Source of the DNA: Candidatus Bathyarchaeota archaeon
GTDB taxonomy: Archaea; Thermoproteota; Bathyarchaeia; Bathyarchaeales; Bathycorpusculaceae
Length of the DNA stretch: 64,000 bases
Reading direction: 5' to 3'
Assembly: GCA_026014685.1 (NCBI GenBank)
Contig: JAOZHW010000007.1
Coordinates: forward strand, 248,001 to 312,000
Shown here piece by piece: positions 17,455 to 25,757 of the stretch (its first letter is position 1; the number at the start of each line of letters is the position of its first letter). Both the position numbers and the translations under genes were made by a program. Below the pieces are notes generated by a model. The model ran no database searches. It saw only the letters and a list, made by a program, of their open reading frames with translations, and had not been told where the DNA came from.

Positions 17455-17766
17455 TTGAGACAGAAAATGTGGAGTTTAACAATCAGAATAAAACGCAACG
17501 ACGAAGTCGGGGGAAAACGTTTGCAGACTTTGGTGATGGATTTTCTGATGAAAGCCAAAGTTTCGGGTGCAACAGTTTGGACTGGCGTGAATGGATTTGG
17601 TAAAAGAGGCAAATCCTCGCTTCATTTGGAAGGCGTTTTAGTAAATATGCCCTTACTCATTGAAGTAGTTGACTCTCAAGAGAAGCTGGAACCGCTACTG
17701 CCCGATTTGAAGCACATCGTCGGCGACAACGGACTGGTAACCATACAAGAAACCTACGTCATATAA
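17455..17766 (+). CDS. DUF190 family protein
   Basis: A 103-residue DUF190 protein, with RIKRNDEVGGKRLQTLVMD, GATVWTGVNGFGKRGKSS and PLLIEVVDSQEKLEPLLPDL. The fold is ferredoxin-like and PII-like. It begins at a TTG directly after the crcB stop; an ATG four codons in is the alternative. It is presumably controlled by the same fluoride riboswitch and assists or regulates fluoride export. The exact function is not established. Confidence 0.85.
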   Translation: MRQKMWSLTIRIKRNDEVGGKRLQTLVMDFLMKAKVSGATVWTGVNGFGKRGKSSLHLEGVLVNMPLLIEVVDSQEKLEPLLPDLKHIVGDNGLVTIQETYVI

Positions 17767-17770
17767 TTGA

Positions 17771-17816
17771 CCGCCACGCGACGTCTCAAAGCTGACCTCC
17801 CCTCCCTTATATAAAG
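17771..17816 (+). repeat. Dispersed pyrimidine/TATA repeat, copy A
   Basis: The core ACCTCCCCTCCCTTATATAAAG (17795-17816) lies 28 bases after the DUF190 stop. The upstream half, CCACGCGACGTCTCA, matches copy B (CCACGCGACCTCTCA). Copies B (41923), C (57390), D (45706) and E (6364) are similar. The TATA-like end could serve as the promoter of the surface-protein gene at 18005, leaving a leader of about 170 bases with two small hairpins. Confidence 0.6.
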
Positions 17817-18004
17817 CAGCCAAATCGCTGGATATGACTGTAAAGGCGGTTACGCCGAAATCTGGCTTTTCTCTAGCGCCAGGTTGCAGGATGGTTGTGG
17901 ATTGCGCCATAAACTGCTTGGAGGTTTGTTCTTTTTGGAGAACACCCTGTTCCTTGGGGAGAGTGATAAGCCGCTTCTAAAATCTACTTTAACCGTGAAA
18001 GCGC

Positions 18005-18841
18005 ATGAAGAAAACATGGCTGCTGATAACCATACTTTTGAATGTTTCATTAATTCCCTTTACGCAGGTTTCTACAGTGCAAACCCAAGACAGCTCAATA
18101 TCAGCTACAAAAACACAAGACACCCCCACCAGTGGAAATGGTGTGACCATCTATTCGCCCTGCAACCGAACCTACAACCGCGACGAAGTCATAGCCATAA
18201 AAGCCTCCTCAGCCACACTCGGAGGAGCAAACATAATTTACGAAGGAACCTACACCATCGACGATGGCGCCCCCCACAAACTAAATACAGAATCCCTCCA
18301 GACACACTCTTGGGATCCATTCTTTGGAGCCTTAGTTGGAACTGCCACACTACCCACGTTGACTGAAGGAACACACAAACTTACCGTATACCTAAAAACC
18401 TACATTGAAACCACTGCAAAACCTCCAACAATGTCAGGTGAGGCAACCGTTTACTTTACTATCGGTGACAACGTCCAGCCAAGTATAACTCTTGAGGCAG
18501 TGGATGGTGTGGTGTTCAATCAGACCCTTGTACCGCTCAACTTTACCATAAACGAGCCCGCCGCGTGGACTGCTTATCGACTTGATAATGGCACCTTAAT
18601 GGACATAGCGGGTAATACCACTCTAACCGTTGCCTCAGGAAGTCACAGTATAGTCTTGTATGCTAATGATACAGCTGGAAACATGGGGCAGTCTGGGATG
18701 GCTCAGTTCTCAGTACGAATACCTGAAGTTGCTTTAGCGCAGCAACCGTGGGGCTTGATAGCGTTTGTCTTAGTGGTTATAGTTACATCGTTTATAATCG
18801 CGTTATTTTACAGGCAAAAACGACGGGAGAACGAGCCATGA
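18005..18841 (+). CDS. Secreted, C-terminally anchored Ig-like surface protein
   Basis: A 278-residue protein with a Sec signal peptide (KKTWLLITILLNVSLIPF), a Ser/Thr-rich linker, two beta-sandwich-like modules and a C-terminal membrane span followed by Arg/Lys (FYRQKRRENEP). The second module (FNQTLVPLNFTINEPAAW, YANDTAGNMGQSGMAQFSV) also occurs in the next two genes. Many N-x-S/T sequons suggest glycosylation. It is probably a cell-surface protein; ligand unknown. It overlaps the next paralogue by ATGA. Confidence 0.8.
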   Translation: MKKTWLLITILLNVSLIPFTQVSTVQTQDSSISATKTQDTPTSGNGVTIYSPCNRTYNRDEVIAIKASSATLGGANIIYEGTYTIDDGAPHKLNTESLQTHSWDPFFGALVGTATLPTLTEGTHKLTVYLKTYIETTAKPPTMSGEATVYFTIGDNVQPSITLEAVDGVVFNQTLVPLNFTINEPAAWTAYRLDNGTLMDIAGNTTLTVASGSHSIVLYANDTAGNMGQSGMAQFSVRIPEVALAQQPWGLIAFVLVVIVTSFIIALFYRQKRRENEP

Positions 18842-19680
18842 CAAAAAAAGCACTGATGCTAATCCTCATACTGCTCGTGCCCCTGTTGAGCACACCAGCG
18901 ATATCAGCAGCACAGACCCAAAACGTACTCATCTGTCAAGGCAAAGTGAAACTTTTCTCCCCCTATAACCGAACCTACACTCCAACTGAATCCCTACACC
19001 TAGATGCCGCCCTAGACATTCGCTACGGCCCAAGCAATGTTTATGCAGCAAACTACACCATCGACGATGGCCCACTCATCAAGGTAAGTAAGGACAATAT
19101 ACGTGACGAATTTTGGAGTGTCTCATACGGTGGCATATATGTGGATGTAGATTTGCCCAAGTTGCCTATAGGGCAGCATAAACTTACAATCTACATCAGC
19201 TCAGACTACCCAAATGGAACTCCGCCTTACGTGGTTAGTGGAGAAGCAACCGTTTACTTCACGGTATCAACTACAAAAACACAGGATACCCCTACAACAG
19301 GCGGCGAGATAAACATCTATTCTCCTTGCAATATCTCATATAGCCCCAAAAGCGTCATCCCCATAGAAGCTTCCGCTAGCACGATGGGGCAAAACTTGAC
19401 CTATACAGCCACCTACTGCGTTGACGGTCAAGGACTCTACATATTACGCACAAAAAGCTTCCAAACATACCAATATGACCTCTTCTTTGGCAGCATGACC
19501 GCAACCGGTGAACTCTACTTTCTGCCTGAGGGCCAGCACAACGTCACGGTTTATATGAGAGCATGCAGGGCGAACTCTGAAATCCCCACCATAACAAGCG
19601 AAGCAACTGTCTATTTCAGGGTAGGCGATACAAAGCCCCCCAAACATCACCCTGTGCGAGATAGATGGAGAGGTGTTTAA
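18838..19680 (+). CDS. Surface-protein paralogue, N-terminal part of a frameshifted gene
   Basis: The start is an ATG overlapping the previous stop. There is a signal peptide (KKALMLILILLVPLLSTPA), then two copies of the module seen in the previous protein (FSPYNRTYTPTESL and IYSPCNISYSPKSV) with a KTQDTP linker between them. After VGDTKPP the frame runs into HHPVRDRWRGV and stops. Removing one C from the run of six at 19636-19641 restores NITLCEIDGEVFNQNSVP and joins the 19673-19999 frame. The gene is therefore interrupted by a one-base insertion, or the base is a sequencing error. Confidence 0.7.
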   Translation: MTKKALMLILILLVPLLSTPAISAAQTQNVLICQGKVKLFSPYNRTYTPTESLHLDAALDIRYGPSNVYAANYTIDDGPLIKVSKDNIRDEFWSVSYGGIYVDVDLPKLPIGQHKLTIYISSDYPNGTPPYVVSGEATVYFTVSTTKTQDTPTTGGEINIYSPCNISYSPKSVIPIEASASTMGQNLTYTATYCVDGQGLYILRTKSFQTYQYDLFFGSMTATGELYFLPEGQHNVTVYMRACRANSEIPTITSEATVYFRVGDTKPPKHHPVRDRWRGV

Positions 19681-19999
19681 TCAAAATAGTGTTCCGCTAA
19701 ACTTCACCATAAACGAGGCCGCCTCTTGGTTAGGTTATAGCCTTGACAACAGCACCCAGATAACCATAACAGCCAACACAACCCTAACAATACCTGTAGG
19801 CAACCACACTCTCACAGTATACGCAAAAGATACTTATGGAAATATGGGGCAATCAGAAATGGCGCATTTCACAGTATTAATTAACCCCACCGAAAGCCCA
19901 ACATATGACGTGGTACTTGTAGCTTATGCTATTTTAGTTATAGCAGGTGCTAGCGCATTTTTTGTGGTTTTTAAGAGAAAACAGAACAGAAATCATTAA
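19673..19999 (+). CDS. Surface-protein paralogue, C-terminal part after the frameshift
   Basis: This frame carries the shared Ig-like module (FNQNSVPLNFTINEAASWL, YAKDTYGNMGQSEMAHFTV) and a C-terminal membrane span with a Lys/Arg tail (FKRKQNRNH). It aligns end to end with the C-terminal half of the protein at 18005-18841. It has no start signal of its own and belongs to the gene beginning at 18838. As it stands the anchor would be made only if the C tract slips. Confidence 0.6.
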   Translation: MFNQNSVPLNFTINEAASWLGYSLDNSTQITITANTTLTIPVGNHTLTVYAKDTYGNMGQSEMAHFTVLINPTESPTYDVVLVAYAILVIAGASAFFVVFKRKQNRNH

Positions 20000-20019
20000 C
20001 CGCTAACTGTAAGCGCTTT

Positions 20020-20096
20020 CTGTTCCAACAATGGAACAGTTTGTTCCCTGAGTAGAACTAAAACCCACATCTCCATCCTCACCTACAGGGAACAAA
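20020..20096 (+). repeat. Cluster of nested inverted repeats before the Kelch gene
   Basis: CTGTTCCA-ACAA-TGGAACAG (20020-20039) is a perfect 8-bp hairpin. Directly after it TTTGTTCCCTG (20040-20050) is the inverse of CAGGGAACAAA (20086-20096). Four TGTTCC/GGAACA half-sites lie within 77 bases. They could be operators for a dimeric regulator or a terminator for the preceding surface-protein gene. Confidence 0.5.
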
Positions 20097-20120
20097 ATGA
20101 CAAGAAACAGGTGGAAATAA

Positions 20121-21560
20121 ATGAAGAAAACTGGCATATTACTCTTAACCCTCATACTAATCATAATCCCCACTATAGCAAAAACTGACCATTTTGCATC
20201 TTCACAAACAACAAACAGTACTCAAACCCCCCTAAGCAACCATTGGGAAACCATGGCGTCGATGCCGACAGAAAGAAATGGACTCCAAGCGGCTACAGTC
20301 AATGGCAAAATCTACGCTATAGGCGGATACAATGAAAGCAGCCAAGCGTCAGCTTTTAACCAAATGTATGACCCAGAAACCGACACATGGACAACTAAAG
20401 CTCCGATGCCGACTGCGCGAACACAGTTTGCCTTAGCAGTATATGAGGGCAAAATTTACTGCTTCGGCGGCACGATACCGAATGCAACTAACATGCGGGA
20501 TTCCCTGCATTGCGCAGTAAACGAGGTTTACGACCCCACCACTGACACTTGGACTACCAAAGCAGCTATGCCCAGCGCAAGATGGCTACTTGGAGCAAAC
20601 ACTGTAGGCAACAAAATCTACTTAATCAGCGGCTTACCTGACCACACCCTCAACTGGGAATACGACCCAGCCACGGACACATACACCACAAAGGCACCCT
20701 TGCAGTACAATGAATACAACGGGGCCTACCAGTCAATCCGCGCCTTTAACATAAGCTTTGGAATCTCAACCTCACTGGATAACCAAATAGTTTGGTTTGG
20801 CAGCGTTTTACCTACATTTGAGTCATTTGAGTATGGCTACAAAAAAGCCACATTACTGTATAACCCAGAAAACGACAGCTGGACAGCTAAAACTCCTCTT
20901 CCAAGCTACCTTGACTCTCAAGAGCAAACTGTAGCCACAACAGGCATCTATGCGCCCAAGTTGATTTACGTTTTCGGCTCCAACGTAGTCGCCGCTTACA
21001 ACCCCACAAATGACACATGGAAATACGTTATGTATCACTCTATGCTTGCAGGCTTTGGTGCGGTGGCATGCAACGACAAAATTTACCTGCTGGGGGGAAC
21101 CAGTGCAGCGCCTGCATTCAACGGCAAACAATTCATAGGATTCAGCTACAAAATGCACAACATCAACGACCAGTATACTCCGTTGGGCTACGGAACCGTT
21201 CCCCCTGTGATTTCCGCCTCTTCGCCCCAGAATAGCACATTGACAGTGAAGGATTCACTGATATTTAGCGCCAATAAACCAGTTGACTCTTTAAGTTACA
21301 GTTTAGATGGACAAAGCAACGTCACGTTCGCAGGAAACCTGACCCTTGGAGATGTGCCTTTAGGTGCACATAACGTAACCGTCTATGCGACCGATACTTT
21401 TGGAAACGTCGGCACATCAGGAACATACTATTTCACTGTTGAACCGCTAAAGCCTGAGCCATTTCCAAGTGTGCTGTTGGGTGTGGCAGTTGCGGCGGTG
21501 GCTTTTGCAGTTGCCTGCTTAGGGTTATATTTGAAGAGAAACAAGCATAGTTCCGCTTGA
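20121..21560 (+). CDS. Kelch-repeat surface protein
   Basis: A 479-residue secreted protein. After the signal peptide (GILLLTLILIIIPTIA) come Kelch beta-propeller blades, marked by repeats such as NGKIYAIGGYN, MYDPETDTWTTKAPMPTAR and EVYDPTTDTWTTKAAMPSAR. A C-terminal Ig-like module follows (SYSLDGQSNVTFAGNLTLG, YATDTFGNVGTSGTYYFTV), related to the module in the two genes upstream. A membrane span and a Lys/Arg tail end the protein. It is probably a cell-surface binding protein; ligand unknown. Confidence 0.88.
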   Translation: MKKTGILLLTLILIIIPTIAKTDHFASSQTTNSTQTPLSNHWETMASMPTERNGLQAATVNGKIYAIGGYNESSQASAFNQMYDPETDTWTTKAPMPTARTQFALAVYEGKIYCFGGTIPNATNMRDSLHCAVNEVYDPTTDTWTTKAAMPSARWLLGANTVGNKIYLISGLPDHTLNWEYDPATDTYTTKAPLQYNEYNGAYQSIRAFNISFGISTSLDNQIVWFGSVLPTFESFEYGYKKATLLYNPENDSWTAKTPLPSYLDSQEQTVATTGIYAPKLIYVFGSNVVAAYNPTNDTWKYVMYHSMLAGFGAVACNDKIYLLGGTSAAPAFNGKQFIGFSYKMHNINDQYTPLGYGTVPPVISASSPQNSTLTVKDSLIFSANKPVDSLSYSLDGQSNVTFAGNLTLGDVPLGAHNVTVYATDTFGNVGTSGTYYFTVEPLKPEPFPSVLLGVAVAAVAFAVACLGLYLKRNKHSSA

Positions 21561-21674
21561 GTTCTTCTTGTCTTCAACCTCAGCCCGATAGTAAGCAGGT
21601 CAGCGCTTTATGGCTTTAAGGCAAAGTATATTAATTCTGTTTTTCTTTTGCCTAGTAGATTTTTGGTGAACTTT

Positions 21675-22289
21675 ATGGAAAAAGTAAAAACCTTTACACT
21701 ACCCAAACTACCCTACGACTACAACGCCCTCGCCCCATACATAAGCGAGGAGCAGCTAAAACTGCACCACGACAAACACCACCAGAAATACGTCAACGAC
21801 GCCAACGCCATCTTCGCAAAAATCGACGAATCAAGAGCACAAAACACCATCCTCGACATAAAAGCCGTAACCAAAGAACTCGCCTTCAACATAGGCGGCC
21901 ACCTTCTGCACACGACTTTCTGGGAAAACATGGCGCCCGCGGGCAAAGGCGGCGGAGGAGAACCAAACGGACCCGTAGCAGAATTGATTAACAACAATTA
22001 TGGCAGTTTTGAGCGGTTCAAAAAAATCTTTACCGCAGCAGCAGTCAGCACGGAAGGCTCAGGTTGGGCAGCACTGGCGGTTCACCCCTGCATCGGAAGA
22101 CCGCTGGTTATGCAGATAGAGAAGCACAACGTCAACGTGTACCCCACATTCCAAATCCTGATGGTTCTCGACGTTTGGGAACACGCCTACTACGTGGACT
22201 ACAAGAATGACCGCGCCAAATTCGTCGACGCATTTTGGAACGTCGTCAACTGGGACAAAGTCAACAAAAACTTGGCTTTGGTAAAATAG
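21675..22289 (+). CDS. sod: Superoxide dismutase, Fe/Mn family
   Basis: A 204-residue SOD. Metal-ligand regions are intact: LKLHHDKHHQKYVNDAN near the N-terminus, GGHLLHTTFWENMAP, and DVWEHAYYVDYKNDRAKFVD. GSGWAALAV sits in its usual place. It converts superoxide to oxygen and peroxide in the cytoplasm. Fe versus Mn cannot be read from this. The ATG at 21675 has a GGTG SD; an in-frame ATG further up lacks one. Its presence suggests at least occasional oxygen exposure. A hairpin terminator follows at 22296. Confidence 0.95.
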   Translation: MEKVKTFTLPKLPYDYNALAPYISEEQLKLHHDKHHQKYVNDANAIFAKIDESRAQNTILDIKAVTKELAFNIGGHLLHTTFWENMAPAGKGGGGEPNGPVAELINNNYGSFERFKKIFTAAAVSTEGSGWAALAVHPCIGRPLVMQIEKHNVNVYPTFQILMVLDVWEHAYYVDYKNDRAKFVDAFWNVVNWDKVNKNLALVK

Positions 22290-22295
22290 AGAAAA

Positions 22296-22323
22296 CTGAC
22301 CAAGTAGTGGTCAGCCCAAAACT
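22296..22323 (+). terminator. Hairpin and T tract after sod
   Basis: CTGACC (22296-22301) pairs with GGTCAG (22309-22314) around a 7-base loop, followed by an ACTTTTTCC tract. It lies between the convergent sod and ferredoxin genes and could end transcription in both directions. Confidence 0.45.
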
Positions 22324-22345
22324 TTTTCCTTTCTATGCAGCAGTT

Positions 22346-22669
<324 letters not shown>

Positions 22670-22753
22670 TCACCAATTAAACTTCGGAGACGGGGGCATA
22701 TTAGGGTTTCCACAAACCATTTCGGTAACAGCGCCTAACTATACTTGGTGTTT

Positions 22754-23530
22754 ATGACCAAATATCACCTGCCCACGGGCATGCGCTATGCCACTTTAGA
22801 GGAAAGAAAAGAGTTCTATACAGAAGAATTCAACCAAAAAAAAGTCGCCGACTGGTTTGGGCCCCTCTTGATGAACACCAAATTTGCAGTCATCATGGGC
22901 AGGCACACCAAGATTTTTTTGGAAAAATACAAAGAAGACGCAGCCACCACCATAATAATCGACGAGTACAAGGATTTGGTGGATGTGCAAGCGCAGGTTT
23001 TGGAGTTTTTGCCTGAAGCCGTCTACTACGACCGAAACGTCTACGACTCAGACGGCCAAGTCATCGGGCAGGAGCTTGCTTTTGATTTGGATCCTGAAAA
23101 CGTCACTTGCCCCGTACATGGCACGTTAGCTGATAAGTTGAAGCGGCGGCAGGGCTTGAGTTTCTGTGAACTCGAACTGGGCATCGTGCAGAAAGAAGCC
23201 ATCGGTCTGTATGAATTTCTTGAGCGGCGGTTTGCGGATTTGCGAATCGTCTATTCAGGCAGAGGGTTTCATGTGCATGTGTTTGATCAAGTCGCCTGCA
23301 GATTCACAAGTCAAGAACGCCTTCGATTAGCCCAAGAAGTGAAGAATGCAGGTTTCCACATCGACGAGTGGGTAACCACAGGTGAATACCGCCTCATACG
23401 TCTCCCCTATAGCCTCAACGGTTTGGTGTCGCGAATCGTGTTGCCACTAAAAAAAGAAGAGATAGAAAGCTTTGATGCCGTTCGTGACCGCCGATGTCGA
23501 CCCAAATTTCTGGGGGGAGCTACTTTTTGA
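22754..23530 (+). CDS. priS: DNA primase small subunit PriS, compact form
   Basis: A 258-residue archaeo-eukaryotic primase. It follows archaeal PriS along its length: LEERKEFYTEEF at the start, IGQELAFDLDPENVTCPVHG with the catalytic DxD and the start of the zinc-binding region, RIVYSGRGFHVHVFD, and EYRLIRLPYSLNGLVSRIV near the end. Typical PriS has about 330-350 residues; here roughly 100 residues between YSGRGFHVHVFD and RLIRLP are missing. The third catalytic Asp, expected just before the RLP segment, appears as Gly-Glu. The start is an ATG after a GGTG SD. It makes RNA/DNA primers with PriL, which is not in this window. Confidence 0.75.
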   Translation: MTKYHLPTGMRYATLEERKEFYTEEFNQKKVADWFGPLLMNTKFAVIMGRHTKIFLEKYKEDAATTIIIDEYKDLVDVQAQVLEFLPEAVYYDRNVYDSDGQVIGQELAFDLDPENVTCPVHGTLADKLKRRQGLSFCELELGIVQKEAIGLYEFLERRFADLRIVYSGRGFHVHVFDQVACRFTSQERLRLAQEVKNAGFHIDEWVTTGEYRLIRLPYSLNGLVSRIVLPLKKEEIESFDAVRDRRCRPKFLGGATF

Positions 23531-23609
23531 CGGCTTTAGCTTTCTTTTCGCCTTTGCTGTAGTAGGCTTGCTTCTTTTTTTGCTCTTCAGCCGAAGGTTT
23601 CTTAGACAC
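23520..23609 (-). CDS. Small basic protein candidate (29 residues)
   Basis: GTG start, preceded by GGAGAT at SD distance. It would encode SKKPSAEEQKKKQAYYSKG followed by EKKAKAVKK and TAG. About 40% of residues are Lys. It overlaps the end of priS on the opposite strand by 11 bp. No family was recognised. The good SD and its own strand argue for a real small gene, but size makes this uncertain; a nucleic-acid-binding or ribosome-associated role is only a guess. Confidence 0.4.
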   Translation of the reverse strand: MSKKPSAEEQKKKQAYYSKGEKKAKAVKK

Positions 23610-23734
23610 AAAAATCTCCAATAGAAAGTGATACATAAGGGCGCTTAAAGGCTTTTTTGAAAGCCCCGTTTGCAATTGAAAGGTTTATCTAAATAAAAAT
23701 GCCATTAAATGTACAATACTTATGAGGCTTATTT

Positions 23735-25117
23735 ATGGAAGAATTTGACGTCATAGTTGTAGGTTCAGGTTCAGGGATGCTTGTTGCGTCGGTTGCGGTG
23801 GATTCAGGTTTTAAGGTGGCGGTGGTGGAAGGCGGCCGAATGGGCGGCACCTGCATAAACGTCGGTTGTGTGCCCTCAAAGATGCTCATCCACCCTGCAG
23901 ACGTAATCCAAACGATGAAAGACTCGGAAAAACTAGGCATCAAAGCAACAGTGGATTCCGTGGATTTTGGCAGTATCATGGCGCGTATGCATGCCCTCGT
24001 AGACCACGACACATCTCAGCAAGCAGCGGCAGTCGAAGCTACCCCCAACATGAAGTGGTTCAAAGAACACGGCGAATTCACCTCAGACTACACTATGCAA
24101 GTCGGCAACCAAACCATTAAAGGAAAAGTGATTTTTATCGCGTCAGGCGCACGCACCGCTATTCCCCCGATTAAGGGCATAGAGAGCGTCAACTATCTCA
24201 CCAGCGACACAGTATTGCAACTTCAGAGGCAGCCTAAGAGTATCATAATAGTTGGCGGCGGCTACATCGGCATGGAGTACGGGCACTTCTTCTCTGCGTT
24301 GGGCACCAAAACCACAGTCATCCAGCGCGCGGACAGGTTGCTGCCCGAAGAGGAACCTGAAGTCTCCGAGTTGCTTCTGCGAGAGGTTTCTAAGCGTATG
24401 GATGTTTACCTCGGTTATGAGGCGCTTGAAGTCAAACAGGACGGTGAACAAAAAACTCTGGTGACGCGAAACCGCGTTGATGGAACAATGAAAACCTTCA
24501 CAGCCGAAGCCCTCCTTATAGCTACGGGCAGAATCTCAAACGCCGACCTGCTCAAACCCGAAAAAACAGGCGTTAAACTCGACGGGCGCGGCTTCATAGA
24601 GGTCAACGAGTACCTCGAAACCAGCAAGAAACACATTTATGCTTTCGGTGACGCCATCGGCAAAGAGATGTTTAAGCACTCCGCTAACTACGAAGCAGGT
24701 TTGGTTTGGCATAACAGCACCCACGACCACAAGGTCAAGATGGATTTCTCAGCTACACCCCACGCCGTCTTCACGTACCCCCAAATTGCCGCGGTCGGCT
24801 TAAAAGAGGAAGAAGCAAAAAAGCGTTACAGTATAGCAGTCGGTAAAGCGTATTATCGGGATACTGCGATGGGTGCTGCGATGGGGAACCCTGAGGGTTT
24901 CGTCAAAGTCATCGTAGACGCTAAAACGGGAAAGATTTTGGGCGGTCACATAATCGGGCCCGAAGCGGCAGTTGTTATTCAGGAAATAACTAACGCTATG
25001 GTTAGCGGCAACGGAGACTATGGTCCCATAGCAAGGGGCATGCATATTCACCCCGCCCTCAACGAGGTAGTGCAGAACGCGTTTGGCAATCTCCATGAAC
25101 CCAGTCATCAGCACTAA
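23735..25117 (+). CDS. Dihydrolipoamide dehydrogenase-like flavoprotein disulfide reductase
   Basis: A 460-residue class I pyridine-nucleotide-disulfide oxidoreductase. It has the FAD-binding VVGSGSGMLVASVAVD, the redox pair CINVGC (Cys 40 and 45), the NAD(P) site IIIVGGGYIGMEYGHFF, the second FAD segment IYAFGDAIG and the C-terminal HIHPALNEVVQNAF, where His-Glu completes the active site. It could be a dihydrolipoamide dehydrogenase, a mercuric-reductase-like enzyme or a CoA/mycothione-type reductase; no E1/E2 genes are nearby. The ATG has GAGG upstream. A TATA-like sequence lies near 23683-23700. Confidence 0.88.
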   Translation: MEEFDVIVVGSGSGMLVASVAVDSGFKVAVVEGGRMGGTCINVGCVPSKMLIHPADVIQTMKDSEKLGIKATVDSVDFGSIMARMHALVDHDTSQQAAAVEATPNMKWFKEHGEFTSDYTMQVGNQTIKGKVIFIASGARTAIPPIKGIESVNYLTSDTVLQLQRQPKSIIIVGGGYIGMEYGHFFSALGTKTTVIQRADRLLPEEEPEVSELLLREVSKRMDVYLGYEALEVKQDGEQKTLVTRNRVDGTMKTFTAEALLIATGRISNADLLKPEKTGVKLDGRGFIEVNEYLETSKKHIYAFGDAIGKEMFKHSANYEAGLVWHNSTHDHKVKMDFSATPHAVFTYPQIAAVGLKEEEAKKRYSIAVGKAYYRDTAMGAAMGNPEGFVKVIVDAKTGKILGGHIIGPEAAVVIQEITNAMVSGNGDYGPIARGMHIHPALNEVVQNAFGNLHEPSHQH

Positions 25118-25166
25118 CCGGGTATAAGCTTCGTTAGAGACTGATTGCAGAAGCTGATAGAGGATC

Positions 25167-25661
25167 TCAGGAAGGCAGGGTTTTCTGTTTAAGTAGAGTC
25201 TTGCGTGGCAAAAAACCGAATCGCCGATAGAAACTCCAAGCAACTTCATTGCCCACCGACACCTCAACCTGTTTTGAGGCTACACCGTTTTGATCCATCC
25301 AAGCCAACGCATTCCGCATCAACTGGTCACCTACGCCGTTTCGCCTAAAGTCTTCTTCGACGTAGACGGATTCGACTTCGCCGACTTTCTCGGAATTTAT
25401 GGTGCTGATTACGTAGCCGACTCCTTGTCCTGTGGCGTCATAGACGGCTAAGTCCACCCGCAGCTGCCCTCCAGCCGCCTTCTTGAGCAAACCATTACAC
25501 CGATTTTCAAAAGTCATTGCTTTGTAGTGTTCCTTGAAATGCTCAGAGCGAACGCAGTGGTATTGGTTGAGTTTTTCCCATAGGGGTTTGATTTGGCTGA
25601 GTAGGGTTTGGTCGCCGTGTAGGTAGCGGATTTTGTGGCTTTCGGCGGGTTTGTCGGGCAT
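25167..25661 (-). CDS. GNAT-family N-acetyltransferase
   Basis: A 164-residue GNAT protein. Motif A is visible as VESVYVEEDFRRNGVGDQLM (acetyl-CoA pyrophosphate loop R-x-x-G-x-G), followed by NALAWMDQNGV and VEVSVGNEVAWSFYRRFGF typical of motif B. It transfers an acetyl group from acetyl-CoA to an unknown amine. It is convergent with the flavoprotein gene and divergent from the FrhB-like gene, so it stands alone. Confidence 0.85.
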   Translation of the reverse strand: MPDKPAESHKIRYLHGDQTLLSQIKPLWEKLNQYHCVRSEHFKEHYKAMTFENRCNGLLKKAAGGQLRVDLAVYDATGQGVGYVISTINSEKVGEVESVYVEEDFRRNGVGDQLMRNALAWMDQNGVASKQVEVSVGNEVAWSFYRRFGFLPRKTLLKQKTLPS

Positions 25662-25757
25662 GTAATCACTTTTGGTGTGAAGTGTTGTTAGTTGTTTGGG
25701 TTTTAAAACTTTATTTGCACCAACCCCCTAGCTTCCTATTAAACCGAGCCCACCAAA

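Noticed and set aside
17884-18366. 160-residue plus-strand frame starting before the first surface-protein gene
   Set aside because: It lies in another frame of the signal-peptide protein, and its second half is an Arg/His/Ser-rich shadow.
23706-23713. Single TGTACA before the flavoprotein gene, and others at 11714, 30476 and 31656
   Set aside because: Single six-base boxes are expected by chance at this density; only the pair at trpB2 has spacing and position that matter.
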